DNA of 64,000 nt from Bacteroidales bacterium (GTDB taxonomy: Bacteria > Bacteroidota > Bacteroidia > Bacteroidales > UBA932). Positions 33,842-47,269 of the stretch are shown piece after piece (positions within the stretch are counted from its first letter, which is position 1; every line of letters begins with the position of its first letter). The notes below the pieces were generated by a model. It saw only the letters and a list, made by a program, of their open reading frames with translations, was not told the origin of the DNA and ran no database searches. Where the stretch lies: assembly GCA_024695285.1 (NCBI GenBank), contig JAILIM010000093.1:1-64000 (forward strand), given 5' to 3'. The position numbers were made by a program, and so were the translations under genes.

Positions 33842-36085
33842 ATGCTCACAATTATCCTTGCCGCGGCGATTGCCGCTTCCGGCCCCGTGCTGAGGCCCGA
33901 CAACATTCCTGAAATTGTATCCCTGCTGACGCTCGAGGAAAAGGCCGCCATCCTCGTGGGATGCGGCTCCACCGCCTTCGACGGCATAGGCCGCAACGAC
34001 ATAGGCGTCAAAGGCAGCGCAGGCGCCACCCATGCCATTCCGCGCCTCGGCATCCCGTCGATAGTGCTTGCCGACGGCCCTGCCGGCCTGCGCATCGACC
34101 CCACCCGCCCCGGAACGGACAAGACCTTCTATTGTACCGGTTTCCCCATAGGCACCATGCTCGCATCCACCTGGAACCCCGAACTGGTCGGTGAGGTCGG
34201 TCAGGCGATGGGAAACGAGGTACTCGAGTACGGCGTGGACGTGCTTCTCGGGCCCGGTGTGAACATCCACCGCAACCCGCTCTGCGGCAGGAATTTCGAG
34301 TATTATTCGGAGGATCCCGTGCTTGCAGGGGAGACGGCCGCCGCAATTGTGGACGGAATAGAGTCCAACGGCGTCGGCGCCTGCGTCAAGCACTTCGCCG
34401 TCAACAACCAGGAGCTGAACCGCCTCCACAATGACGCCCGCCTGAGCCAGCGCGCCCTGCGTGAAATCTACCTGAAAGTCTTTGAGATAGCGGTGCGCAA
34501 GGCCCAGCCATGGACGCTGATGACCTCCTACAACTACATCAACGGCACCCACGCATCCGAAGCCCCATGGCTGCTGACCGACATACTCCGCGGCGACTGG
34601 GGCTTTGAGGGCACGGTTATGACCGACTGGGGCGGCGGCTACGACACGGCTGCCCAGATCCACGCCGGCAACGAACTTATACAGCCCGGCTCCGACTCCC
34701 GTTATAACGCGCTTATTAGCGCTGTACGGGACGGCCGCCTGGCCATGGAGGATGTAGACAGGAGCGTTACGCGCGCCCTGCAGCTCATAGTGAAATGTCC
34801 CGCCTACAGGGGCTATGAGCACTCCGATGCGCCCGACCTGGAGGCGCACGCAGCTGTGTGCCGCAAGGCTGCGGACGAAGGCGTGGTGCTGCTGAAGAAC
34901 GAAGGCGTCCTGCCTTTCGGCCCCGACGGCACGACGGCGCTCCTCGGCGTGACCTCGTATGCATTCATTGCCGGCGGCACCGGTTCAGGCGATGTCCACA
35001 GGCCCTATGTGGTGGACCTGCAGAAGGGACTTGCCGACGAAGGCTTCACGCTCGAGAGCGGCCTGGACGGTTTCTATGAAGCGTATATGCAGGACGAACG
35101 CTGGCGCTGCGCAATGGTGGACGGCAAGAATTCCTGGGTTATCGACAGGGAACGGCCGATCGAAGTGGTGCCGGTGGAACAGATCCGTGCCGCCGCTGAG
35201 TCGGCGGACCGGGCGGTCGTGACTTTCGGGCGCGTGTTCGGGGAAGGCAAGGACCGTGACCTCTACCACAGCTACCTGTTGCAGGACAGGGAGCTGCAGC
35301 TCCTGCGCGAGACCTCGAAGGCCTTCCGGGCCAGGGGCAAGAAAGTGACCGTCATACTCAACATCGGGGGCGTAGTTGAAATCGAAAGCTGGAAGGACCT
35401 CGCCGACGCGATAATCATCTGCTGGCAGCCGGGCGAAGAAGGCGGCCACACTGTAGCGTCCGTGCTCAGCGGGGAAGTCAACCCGTCCGGGCGCCTGCCG
35501 ATGACCATTTCCAAGTGCTACTCCGACGAGCCGTCCGCGCCCAACTTCCCGCTGATCTACGCCGACAAGCCTTTCAATTACTCCTTCTACCGCCGTCTGG
35601 AAGGCAACAAGAAGGACTACACGGTCAAGGACATAGACTACACAGACTACGAGGAAGACATCTGGGTTGGCTACCGCTATTTCTGCACCAAGGCGCGCGA
35701 CCGCGTGGCCTATCCCTTCGGATATGGCCTGAGCTATACCTCCTTCAAATGGAAGAATATGAAGGTTGAGAAATTGGACGGAGCCTGGAAGGTCAGTGTG
35801 GACGTCACCAACACCGGCAAGAGGTCCGGGAAGGACGTCGTGGAACTGTTTGTCTCCGCTCCCGGTAAGGATATGGAGAAGCCTGCCCGCGAGCTCAAGG
35901 CTTTTGCCAAGACTCCGGAACTGCAGCCGGGAGAGACCTGCACCGTCGAAATGACCGTCACTGAAAGCGACCTTGCCTCCTGGGACGAGGCCGCAGGAGC
36001 ATGGGTCACGGAAAAGGGGCGCTACCGCCTCATAGCGGCGCGCAACGCCGCCGACCGCGGCATACGCAGGAAAATAAGGATTTAA
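33842..36085 (+). CDS. Glycoside hydrolase family 3 beta-glucosidase-like enzyme
   Basis: A 747-residue exported GH3 enzyme. The start at 33842 gives a short hydrophobic leader (MLTIILAAAIAASGP) and sits at the promoter. The N-terminal TIM barrel has the substrate-binding LADGPAGLRID, GPGVNIHRNPLCGRNFEY and KHFAVNNQE, with the nucleophile Asp in VMTDWGG near residue 261. The second alpha/beta domain follows (about 360-570) and a Fn3-like domain ends the protein (WKVSVDVTNTGKRSGKDVVELF). The expected activity is release of beta-linked glucose or a related sugar in the periplasm, which fits the MFS/ROK pair upstream, although a terminator separates them. Confidence 0.92.
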   Translation: MLTIILAAAIAASGPVLRPDNIPEIVSLLTLEEKAAILVGCGSTAFDGIGRNDIGVKGSAGATHAIPRLGIPSIVLADGPAGLRIDPTRPGTDKTFYCTGFPIGTMLASTWNPELVGEVGQAMGNEVLEYGVDVLLGPGVNIHRNPLCGRNFEYYSEDPVLAGETAAAIVDGIESNGVGACVKHFAVNNQELNRLHNDARLSQRALREIYLKVFEIAVRKAQPWTLMTSYNYINGTHASEAPWLLTDILRGDWGFEGTVMTDWGGGYDTAAQIHAGNELIQPGSDSRYNALISAVRDGRLAMEDVDRSVTRALQLIVKCPAYRGYEHSDAPDLEAHAAVCRKAADEGVVLLKNEGVLPFGPDGTTALLGVTSYAFIAGGTGSGDVHRPYVVDLQKGLADEGFTLESGLDGFYEAYMQDERWRCAMVDGKNSWVIDRERPIEVVPVEQIRAAAESADRAVVTFGRVFGEGKDRDLYHSYLLQDRELQLLRETSKAFRARGKKVTVILNIGGVVEIESWKDLADAIIICWQPGEEGGHTVASVLSGEVNPSGRLPMTISKCYSDEPSAPNFPLIYADKPFNYSFYRRLEGNKKDYTVKDIDYTDYEEDIWVGYRYFCTKARDRVAYPFGYGLSYTSFKWKNMKVEKLDGAWKVSVDVTNTGKRSGKDVVELFVSAPGKDMEKPARELKAFAKTPELQPGETCTVEMTVTESDLASWDEAAGAWVTEKGRYRLIAARNAADRGIRRKIRI

Positions 36086-36357
36086 AGATTCAGAAGACGC
36101 CGGCACTCCGGATTGTCCGGCGTGCAGGGGAGAAGCCGCAGGATACGGTCGGATTGGGTGATTTCGCCCATGACCACCAGATCCCTGACGGCTTCTTCTT
36201 CTATGATGTGGAAGCGCTCGGGGGAGTCGGCGGTTATTTCCTCTATGCTGGAGCCAATTTTGTGCTCTATATATTCACGCAAATCGGTGAACGGGACTCC
36301 TGGATGCGCGGCTCCGGCGGTTTCGGCTGAGGCGTCGTGGGGGATGGCGAAAATCAT
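36082..36357 (-). CDS. Small uncharacterised protein
   Basis: A 91-residue acidic protein I do not recognise. It has no signal peptide or membrane segment. Its ATG overlaps the stop of the upstream minus-strand gene (ATGA), which argues that it is real; its stop overlaps the GH3 stop region by 4 bp. Helix-rich sequence such as DLREYIEHKIGSSIEEI is seen. The CxPDNPEC motif near the C-terminus has two cysteines. No function can be proposed. Confidence 0.55.
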   Translation of the reverse strand: MIFAIPHDASAETAGAAHPGVPFTDLREYIEHKIGSSIEEITADSPERFHIIEEEAVRDLVVMGEITQSDRILRLLPCTPDNPECRRLLNL

Positions 36358-37037
36358 CTGAATGAATATAAACGGTAGTCTTCGGTGCCGAAGGTCAGGT
36401 GGTAGCGGGGCTTGTCGGAAGGATCGCCGGTGGGAGTTATTGTCACTCTCACCGCCGTTTCCGGGATATGCTCCGAGAAGGCCTCGTCGGCGGCAGCGGG
36501 GTCCTTGATCACCGTCACCCCTCTCGGTACACCCCTGCAGATTGCCTTCAGGCCTGTGTAGGCGGCTGTCTCAGAGTTAATTGCGGCGTCGGCGTAATCC
36601 TGTATCACGCTTACGTAGGCGGGCATGTAGATGTAGACACGGCCAGACTGGTCCTGCTCGCCGGAAACCGGCAGGGAGACCACGTTGAAGGGCTTCTTGA
36701 GGTCGTTGGCATCTTCGGGCCTGCCTCCTTTTTCAAGCGTGAGGTAGATGATGCCGCGGTTCGATTCTGTGTGGAGGAAATAGTAATCGGGATTCGTCTT
36801 TTGCTTTTCGTATTGTTCTGGGGTGCAGAACTCATAGGGGGAGATAGTCCAGAGGGAGGTCACTTCCTGCCTTATGGAGCGCCCCAGAGGGCCGGCGTCA
36901 AGGACGACTTTGGTCGTTTTGCTCCTGAAATCCTGCATTTTGTAGCCCTTGGTGTAGATGCGTTTCTGCCCCCAGGATGGGAGGCACGATGCGGCCAGCA
37001 CCAAAACCAACAAAAATTTGCCTAACGCCTTTTTCAT
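36354..37037 (-). CDS. Uncharacterised exported protein
   Basis: A 227-residue protein with a signal peptide (MKKALGKFLLVLVLAASCLPSWG). The start at 37037 lies 6 bp from a TAACTTTG element, so the transcript is predicted to be leaderless. The body is beta-rich with no motif I can name: VLDAGPLGRSIRQEV, GIIYLTLEKGGRPED and a C-terminal HLTFGTEDYRLYSF. It overlaps the small gene at 36082-36357 and is divergent from dnaX. Confidence 0.65.
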   Translation of the reverse strand: MKKALGKFLLVLVLAASCLPSWGQKRIYTKGYKMQDFRSKTTKVVLDAGPLGRSIRQEVTSLWTISPYEFCTPEQYEKQKTNPDYYFLHTESNRGIIYLTLEKGGRPEDANDLKKPFNVVSLPVSGEQDQSGRVYIYMPAYVSVIQDYADAAINSETAAYTGLKAICRGVPRGVTVIKDPAAADEAFSEHIPETAVRVTITPTGDPSDKPRYHLTFGTEDYRLYSFR

Positions 37038-37042
37038 ATCAA

Positions 37043-37050
37043 CAAAGTTA
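37043..37050 (-). promoter_or_regulatory. TAnnTTTG -7 element for the exported-protein gene
   Basis: TAACTTTG on the minus strand, 6 bp before the ATG at 37037. Confidence 0.55.
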
Positions 37051-37063
37051 TATAAAAATTCAC

Positions 37064-37071
37064 TACATTTG
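37064..37071 (+). promoter_or_regulatory. TAnnTTTG -7 element for dnaX
   Basis: TACATTTG, 21 bp before the ATG at 37092. Confidence 0.6.
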
Positions 37072-37091
37072 TAGAACCAACCCGTATTTTT

Positions 37092-38848
37092 ATGGCACAA
37101 TATATAGTATCAGCCCGCAAATACCGTCCCGATTCCTTTGAAGGCCTCATTGGTCAGGACAACATTGCCCGCACCCTCAAGAACTCCATACTCCGCGGAC
37201 AGCTGGCCCACGCCTATCTGTTCTGCGGCCCTAGAGGTGTAGGCAAAACCAGTGCCGCGCGCATTTTCGCCAAGACGATCAACTGTTCCCACCCCACGGC
37301 CGACATGGAGCCGTGCGGGGAATGCGAGTCCTGCGTATCGTTCCGCGAAGGCCGCTCGTACTGCATCCACGAGCTGGATGCTGCGTCCAACAACGGCGTC
37401 GAGGACATCAAGGCACTGATGGAGCAGGTGCAGATCCCGCCCCAGGTGGGCCGCTACAGCGTGTACATCATCGATGAGGTGCACATGCTGACGCAGTCCG
37501 CTTTCAACGCCTTCCTGAAAACGCTTGAGGAACCCCCGGCACACGCCATATTCATCCTTGCGACCACAGAGAAACACAAGATAATCCCGACCATCCTGAG
37601 CCGCTGCCAGACCTATGATTTCAACCGGATCAGCGTTCCGGACATCGTACGCAACCTGCGCGACATAGCCGGGAAGGAAGGGGTGAAAGTGGACGAGGAA
37701 TCGCTCCACGTGATGGCCAACAAGGCGGACGGTGCCATGCGCGACGCCCTGACCATATTCGACCAGACGGTTGCCTTCTGCGGCACGGACATCAAGTACG
37801 AGGATGTGATACGCAACCTCGGCGTGCTCGACTATGAATACAGTTTCAGGCTCGTGGACGCTTTCCTTGCCAAGGATTACGCCACGGCCCTGCTGACTTT
37901 CGACGAAATACTGTCGAAGGGTTTCAACGCCCTGCATTTCATCTCGGCCCTCGGCGCGCATTTCCGCGACCTGCTCGTCAGCCGCACAGGAGGCCTCGAG
38001 TCGCTGCTCGACCTGCCGGGCTCCCTGCGCGAGCGCTATCAGGAGCAGGCTGGCAGGACATCCCTGAAGTTCCTCTACGACGCCATTGGCATCGTCACCC
38101 AGTGCGAGGCCGGCTACCGTGCCTCGACCAACCAGCGGCTGCATATTGAGTTCGCGCTTATGCGCCTTGCCTTCCTCGGTGGTTTGCCCGCCGAAACCGC
38201 AGTTGCCGCGCCGCAGCCTGTGCAGAAGCCTAAAAAGGCTGAGGAACCGAAACCCGTTGAAGCACCGAAGGTTGCAGAACCTGAGCCTGTGGTGCCGGTG
38301 GTTGAAGAACCGAAGCCGGAGCAGGAGCAGGAGAAGCCAGCTGAGCCGGCGCCGGAGGCTCCCAGGCCTCGCCGGAAGCCTGCAAAGACTGCCGCGGGCC
38401 TGTCGCTCGCCTCGCTGATGAGCGATGATGAAATAACCGTCGAGCTTGCCCCTGAGGCGGCCCCCGAAGCCCCGCTGCAGCTGCCGGGTGCCGAGACGGT
38501 CGAGGCGAAGTGGAAGGAGCTGGCGGCAATGTATTCCGCCCAGCCGCGCCTCTCGAGCGCCCTGACCAACGCAAAGCTCGAATCCAGGGAAGAAGGCGGC
38601 ATTCTCATCGTGGATTTCGCCCTGGTCAACGAGGCCCAGAAGAACTGGATTGCCGAGAAGAAGCTCCGCGAGCTCGAGGAGCGCTTCCAGAAGCTGCTGG
38701 AGTGCGCAAAGGTGCGTCTGGAGCCTTGCGTAATCCCTGAAGAAGAGCAGGAGGCGAAGATCTACATGCCCGTCGAGAAGGCGCAGGACCTTATGTCCAA
38801 GAACTCCGAAGTCAGTGAATTGGTAAAAGATTTAGCATTAGATATACG

Positions 38849-38852
<4 letters not shown>
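37092..38852 (+). CDS. dnaX: DNA polymerase III subunit gamma/tau
   Basis: A 586-residue clamp-loader ATPase. It has Walker [14 protein letters not shown] near residue 45, the zinc-binding cysteines of [17 protein letters not shown] near 61-78, and [20 protein letters not shown] as Walker B and sensor region near 127. A Pro/Glu/Lys-rich linker spans about residues 370-455 and the tau-type C-terminal domain follows. No slippery A-run for a gamma frameshift was noticed. The stop overlaps the lptB start (ATGA). Confidence 0.96.
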
Positions 38853-41395
<2,543 letters not shown>

Positions 41396-41417
<22 letters not shown>

Positions 41418-42457
41418 TAGCGGCCCTGCTGGCCCTCTTCCTCGCCCTTCCCCTTGCAGCGCAGGAGGAAGCGGTGCAGGAAGAAGCGCCCGCCCTTGAT
41501 ATGCAGGAATACATTTTCGGACATATCGGGGACGCCTACGAGTGGCATATCACGACCATAAACGGCAAACACGTCTCCATCCCCCTGCCCTGCATCGTCA
41601 TAGACAACGGATTCCATGTTTTCAGCAGCGGGAAACTGGCCCACGGCGCCTCATATGACGGCTACCGCATTGCGGCCAAGGGCGAGGACCACGAAGGCAA
41701 GCTTGTGCGCGCATCCGACGGCTCCCGCCCCTTCGACATATCCATCACCAAAAACGTCTGCGGCCTGCTGATAGACAGCGTGCTGCTGGTGGTGCTGATA
41801 TTGCTCTGCGCCCGCTGGTACCGCAGGCACGACTACCTGAAAGAGGCCCCAAGGGGCGTCGCAGGCCTGCTGGAGCCCGTTATCGTGCTGATAGAGAACG
41901 ACGTCATCAAGGAGGCCGTGGGGCCGGAATACAAAAAATTCTCCCCCTACCTTCTGACTGCGTTCTTCTTCATACTCATCAACAACCTGATGGGAATACT
42001 CCCGGTGTTCCCCGGAGGCGCCAACATCACCGGCAACATAGCCGTGACGATGGCCATGGCCCTCTTCACCTTCCTTGCCGTCAACCTGTTCGGCAACAAG
42101 CACTATTGGAAGGACATACTCTGGCCCGACGTGCCGATTTTCCTCAAGGCCATACCCATAATGCCGGCAATCGAGATAATCGGTATGTTCACCAAGCCGT
42201 TCTCCCTGATGATAAGGCTCTTCGCCAACATAATGGCAGGCCATATCATGCTCCTGAGCACTATAGCCATAGTGTTCCTGACCGTCAAACTGGGACCTGC
42301 CATCAACGGCTCGCTCTCGTTCATGGCGGTCGTCATCGGCATTTTCCTGGACGTGCTGGAACTCCTTGTGGCGTTCCTCCAGGCCTATGTGTTCACAATG
42401 CTCTCGTCCGTGTTCATCGGACTTGCGCACCAGCATCCCGAAACTGAAACCAACTAA
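41396..42457 (+). CDS. atpB: ATP synthase Fo subunit a
   Basis: A 353-residue inner-membrane subunit. The N-terminus looks like a cleavable signal (IIAALLALFLALPLAAQ) followed by an extra periplasmic segment of about 90 residues, typical of Bacteroidota AtpB. The conserved proton-channel helices follow, with the essential Arg in FSLMIRLFANIMAGH near residue 277 and the last helices LELLVAFLQAYVFTMLSS. The start overlaps atpC. Confidence 0.95.
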
Positions 42458-42469
42458 ATCATTTATATT

Positions 42470-42712
42470 ATGTTAGGAACAATTCTTCAAGCAGCAGCTC
42501 TCGGTAAATTAGGCGGCGCAATCGGCGCCGGCATCGTGGCCATTGCAGCGGCAATCGGTATCGGCAAACTTGCCAAATCCACCATGGAAGCCTCGGCCCG
42601 CCAGCCCGAACTGGCAGGCCACCTGCGTCTTACCGCAATCATCATCGGTGCACTCATCGAAGGCGTGTGCCTCTTCGGCGTGCTGGTTTGCCTCCTCGCA
42701 GTCAATAACTAG
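42470..42712 (+). CDS. atpE: ATP synthase Fo subunit c
   Basis: An 80-residue two-helix proteolipid that forms the rotor ring. The first helix is Gly/Ala-rich (GGAIGAGIVAIAAAIGIG), the polar loop is RQPEL, and the ion-binding Glu is in GALIEGVCLFGVLV near residue 65. No Gln or Glu is seen in the middle of helix 1 and no Ser/Thr follows the helix-2 Glu, so the sodium signature is lacking and proton coupling is expected (inference). Confidence 0.95.
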   Translation: MLGTILQAAALGKLGGAIGAGIVAIAAAIGIGKLAKSTMEASARQPELAGHLRLTAIIIGALIEGVCLFGVLVCLLAVNN

Positions 42713-42714
42713 TC

Positions 42715-43218
42715 ATGTCCCTCATCACTCCTGATTTCGGCCTGCTTTTCTGGATGGTCCTGATTTTCGGGGCTGTGTTCTTCGTCCTGGCGAAGTTCGG
42801 CTTCCCCGTCATCACCAAGGCCGTCCAGAAGCGCTCCGACCATATAGAGGAGTCCCTCCGTATGGCCGAGAAGGCGCGGGCCAGCCTCGATGAAGCAGCC
42901 CGCCAGCGTGCGCAGATGCTCGACGAGACACGTTCGGAGCAGGACAAGATGCTCAAGGAAGCGTCCCGCACCCGCGAGGCCATACTCGACGAGGCGAGGC
43001 AGAAGGCTCAGGCGGAAGCGTCCGAGATGATACGCAGCGCCCGCGCCGAAATAGCAGCTGAGAAGGAGTCTGCCATGCGCGAACTGCGCTCGGAAGTGTC
43101 GGCCCTGTCCGTTGCCGTGGCTGAAAAAGTGGTGCGGGAAAAACTGGAATCCACCCCTGAGCAGCAGGCGCTCCTGAAGCGTTACGCAGAGGAAGCATCC
43201 CAGGCAAAACCGAATTAG
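42715..43218 (+). CDS. atpF: ATP synthase Fo subunit b
   Basis: A 167-residue peripheral-stalk subunit with one N-terminal membrane helix (GLLFWMVLIFGAVFFVLAKF) and a long charged coiled coil (about residues 40-150). It starts 2 bp after the atpE stop. Confidence 0.93.
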   Translation: MSLITPDFGLLFWMVLIFGAVFFVLAKFGFPVITKAVQKRSDHIEESLRMAEKARASLDEAARQRAQMLDETRSEQDKMLKEASRTREAILDEARQKAQAEASEMIRSARAEIAAEKESAMRELRSEVSALSVAVAEKVVREKLESTPEQQALLKRYAEEASQAKPN

Positions 43219-43219
43219 A

Positions 43220-43696
43220 ATGAATACCGGAGCAATCACTAAGCGCTACGCCACAGCGCTCCTGCGTCTCACAGAAGAGAACGGGAGCGGGGAAAGGGTG
43301 TGCGGGCAGGTGCTCCGGATGCTCCGTAATCCGTCGGCGCTGCCCTCCCCGATGGAACCGGACCTGCACAGTTTCCTCTCGCTCCTGGTCCGCAACGGCC
43401 GCACTCAGTATCTTCAGCGGGTGCTGCGCACTTTCGTGGACCTTTACTGCGAGTCCGCCGGCCTTGCGCATGTAATCCTGACTTCGGCGGTGCCCTCCGA
43501 GGCGCTTGAGAAGCGTGTTCGTGAATCGATAGAATCATCCACGGGCAACAAGGTGCTCCTTGAGGCCGAAGTGGATCCTTCACTTATCGGCGGCTACAGG
43601 GTGGAAGTGGGCGGAATGATGCTGGACGCAAGTGTGCGACGGCAGTTTGAACTGCTGGAACGCAATTTTATTGAAAAGAACAACAGGATAGTCTAA
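43220..43696 (+). CDS. atpH: ATP synthase F1 delta subunit
   Basis: A 158-residue subunit that links the peripheral stalk to F1. It has an N-terminal helical bundle and a conserved C-terminal part ([35 protein letters not shown]). It is slightly shorter than the usual 175-180 residues. It starts 1 bp after the atpF stop. Confidence 0.92.
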   Translation: MNTGAITKRYATALLRLTEENGSGERVCGQVLRMLRNPSALPSPMEPDLHSFLSLLVRNGRTQYLQRVLRTFVDLYCESAGLAHVILTSAVPSEALEKRVRESIESSTGNKVLLEAEVDPSLIGGYRVEVGGMMLDASVRRQFELLERNFIEKNNRIV

Positions 43697-43698
43697 CG

Positions 43699-45263
<1,565 letters not shown>

Positions 45264-45285
<22 letters not shown>

Positions 45286-46412
45286 AAGACCGCATCGCAT
45301 CCGTACGCGGGACGCTGAAGATCACTTCGGCAATGAAGCTCGTGGCCTCCTCAAAGCTGAGGAGGGCACAGAGGGCGATCGAGGCGTTGCGACCCTATGA
45401 GGAGGCGCTTGCTTCCATGCTGGCGGCTGCCTCGGCTGGTGGGGTTATGTCTGATGGAGTTATGGCCGGTGGGGTTTGGGGTCAAAGGGCCATAAACTTA
45501 GGACAAAGGCCCTTTGACCCCAAACCTCACCGGCCTGAAGATCACGCAGAGTTGGGACAAAGGCCCCTGGGACCATCTCCCCGCCGGCCAGACGGATCCG
45601 CTGAGTCGGGAGATGCGGATGAGCGGCCGGGAAGGTCTGTGGTGGTGGCCTTTTCGAGCAACAGCTCGATGTGCGGGGCGTTTAATTCAAACGTAATCAA
45701 GCGCACTCTCAGTGAGATACGTGCGATTAGCGCTTCCGGCCGGCAGGTCGAAGCCTGGGCTTTCGGAAAGAAGGTTGCCGAGGCGCTTCGTAAGGCTTCC
45801 GTTCCGGTGGAGCGTGATTATACGTCGCTGGTGTCGCATAGCGAGTATTCCGCCGTAGCTGCGGTTGCGCAGGAACTTCGCTCTCTCAGTGCTTCCGGAG
45901 ATGTGGACAGCGTCCTGCTGGTCTACAACCATTTCGTCAGCACCGGCCGGCAGGAGGTCGTCGTGGAGCCGTATCTCGGTGCCGCGCAACTCCCTGACAT
46001 TCAAGACATTGCGCAATCTGCCTGCACGGAAGATGATGCAGGCAAAAGCGGTAAGTTGCTGAGGGATAGGGAGATAGGGGGCACCGGCGGCACGAACAGC
46101 ATGAACGGCACGAACAGCACGAACAGCACGAACGGCACGAACGGCACGGACGGCACGGAGGGGGACTATATATTGGAGCCGTCGAAGGTCGGGCTGCTGG
46201 AGTTCCTGATGCCGCAGGTGCTTGATCTACGGCTGTATGCGGCGCTTCTGGATTCTGCTGCAGCGGAGCATGCGGCCCGCATGATAGCAATGCAGGCCGC
46301 CACCGACAATGGTGAGAGCCTGCTTGCGGAGCTTACGCTCGAGTATAACAAGGGGCGCCAGCAGAAAATCACCTCCGAGATACTCGATCTCGTAGGCGGT
46401 TCGGCGCAATAA
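45264..46412 (+). CDS. atpG: ATP synthase F1 gamma subunit with two repeat-derived insertions
   Basis: A 382-residue central-stalk subunit, roughly 90 residues longer than usual. The conserved ends are intact: [20 protein letters not shown] and [12 protein letters not shown] at the N-terminus and [19 protein letters not shown] at the C-terminus. The conserved [17 protein letters not shown] core near residue 131 is also present. Insertion 1 (about residues 58-123) contains a 28-bp-arm palindrome; insertion 2 (about 276-300) is a Thr-Asn-Gly/Ser tract from 9-bp tandem repeats. Both preserve the frame and lie outside the coiled-coil ends, so the protein may tolerate them as surface loops. A disabling effect cannot be excluded without expression data. 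Confidence 0.93.
45464..45535. repeat. 28-bp-arm inverted repeat inside atpG
   Basis: The left arm 45464-45491 begins GGCCGGTGGGGTTTGG and pairs with 45508-45535 at 27 of 28 positions around a 16-nt loop. A related fragment (GGGACAAAGGCCC) lies just downstream at about 45554-45566, and CATCTCCC/GGGAGATG form another small stem at 45574-45615. The loop length equals that of the repeat at 27407. Confidence 0.92.
46091..46162 (+). repeat. Eight 9-bp tandem repeats inside atpG
   Basis: The unit CACGAACGG or CACGAACAG, with small changes, occurs eight times in a row and encodes a Thr-Asn-Ser/Gly tract. The unit is three codons long, so copy-number changes stay in frame. Confidence 0.95.
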
Positions 46413-46414
46413 TC

Positions 46415-47263
46415 TTAGAATGAATATCCCAGGCTGACCAGGAAGCTGTTTCCAAGCGTCTTGGACAGGAACACGTATGCTGCATCCAGCCTTATGCCTA
46501 TTAATTTGGCTCCTATACCCACTGATGCGAAGGTGGGAAGGGCTTTTGCCTGGTCGCCGTAGTGGAAACCGGCGCGGGCAAACACCATATCTGCAAATCC
46601 GTATTCGACGCCTATCCCGGCCATAAGCGCACCGCTGAAGAGGTAATCCACCTCAGCATCCGCTTTAAGGCCCTCCAGCGGCCTGTATTCGCCGCTTATG
46701 GCAGCCAGGGCGGGCAGGGACCAGTCCCCGCTCCCATAGTTGATTTTTGAGCCTATATTGCGGCCTGCGACGGCGACTGACCATTTCTCGGCGCCATATC
46801 CGGCGAAGATATCGCCGCAGAAGGCGCTGCCCTTGCCTTTGCTGGAAAGGACGGAGGTCACTGAACGCAGTTTGAGTCCGGCATAGAACCAGTCGTTGAA
46901 GAAATAGGCGCCGCCGAGAGCTATGTTGAAGTCGTAGGGCTGGAAAGTGTCTTTGACCTTGCCCTGATCTCCGGATTCTTCATAAGGAGTATCCAGGAAA
47001 GACTTGCCTTCCAATGTTATAAGGATGCTTCTGCCAAGGCAGAGGGCGACATCTGCGCCTATTACTGTGCTCTTGATGGCCTGTGGAGCCCAGATTCCGA
47101 AGCTGCCCTGCGCATCCAGGGAGTAATTGCCGCTAAGAGGACGAGTCACGCCACCCATTGCAAGCGAGCGGCTGTCGGTGGGTATGAGCAGCGAAGGCAC
47201 GCTCTGGGCTGCGGCGCTGACGTAAAGGCATATGGCAGTAAATAAGAGTATGTACTTTTTCAT
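46415..47263 (-). CDS. PorV/PorQ-like outer-membrane beta-barrel protein
   Basis: A 282-residue barrel protein with a signal peptide (MKKYILLFTAICLYVSAAAQ). It begins with the PorV-type pattern LLIPTDSRSLAMGGVTRP and ends in GNSFLVSLGYSF, a typical barrel terminus. PorV and PorQ assist T9SS cargo release and attachment. Finding it 6 bp downstream of a gene for a T9SS cargo protease supports that role, though it may be a specialised paralogue rather than the main PorV. Confidence 0.8.
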   Translation of the reverse strand: MKKYILLFTAICLYVSAAAQSVPSLLIPTDSRSLAMGGVTRPLSGNYSLDAQGSFGIWAPQAIKSTVIGADVALCLGRSILITLEGKSFLDTPYEESGDQGKVKDTFQPYDFNIALGGAYFFNDWFYAGLKLRSVTSVLSSKGKGSAFCGDIFAGYGAEKWSVAVAGRNIGSKINYGSGDWSLPALAAISGEYRPLEGLKADAEVDYLFSGALMAGIGVEYGFADMVFARAGFHYGDQAKALPTFASVGIGAKLIGIRLDAAYVFLSKTLGNSFLVSLGYSF

Positions 47264-47269
47264 AGCCTT

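Noticed and set aside
45421..46170. Frameshifted or decayed atpG
   Set aside because: The frame is open throughout and both conserved ends and the central core are intact.
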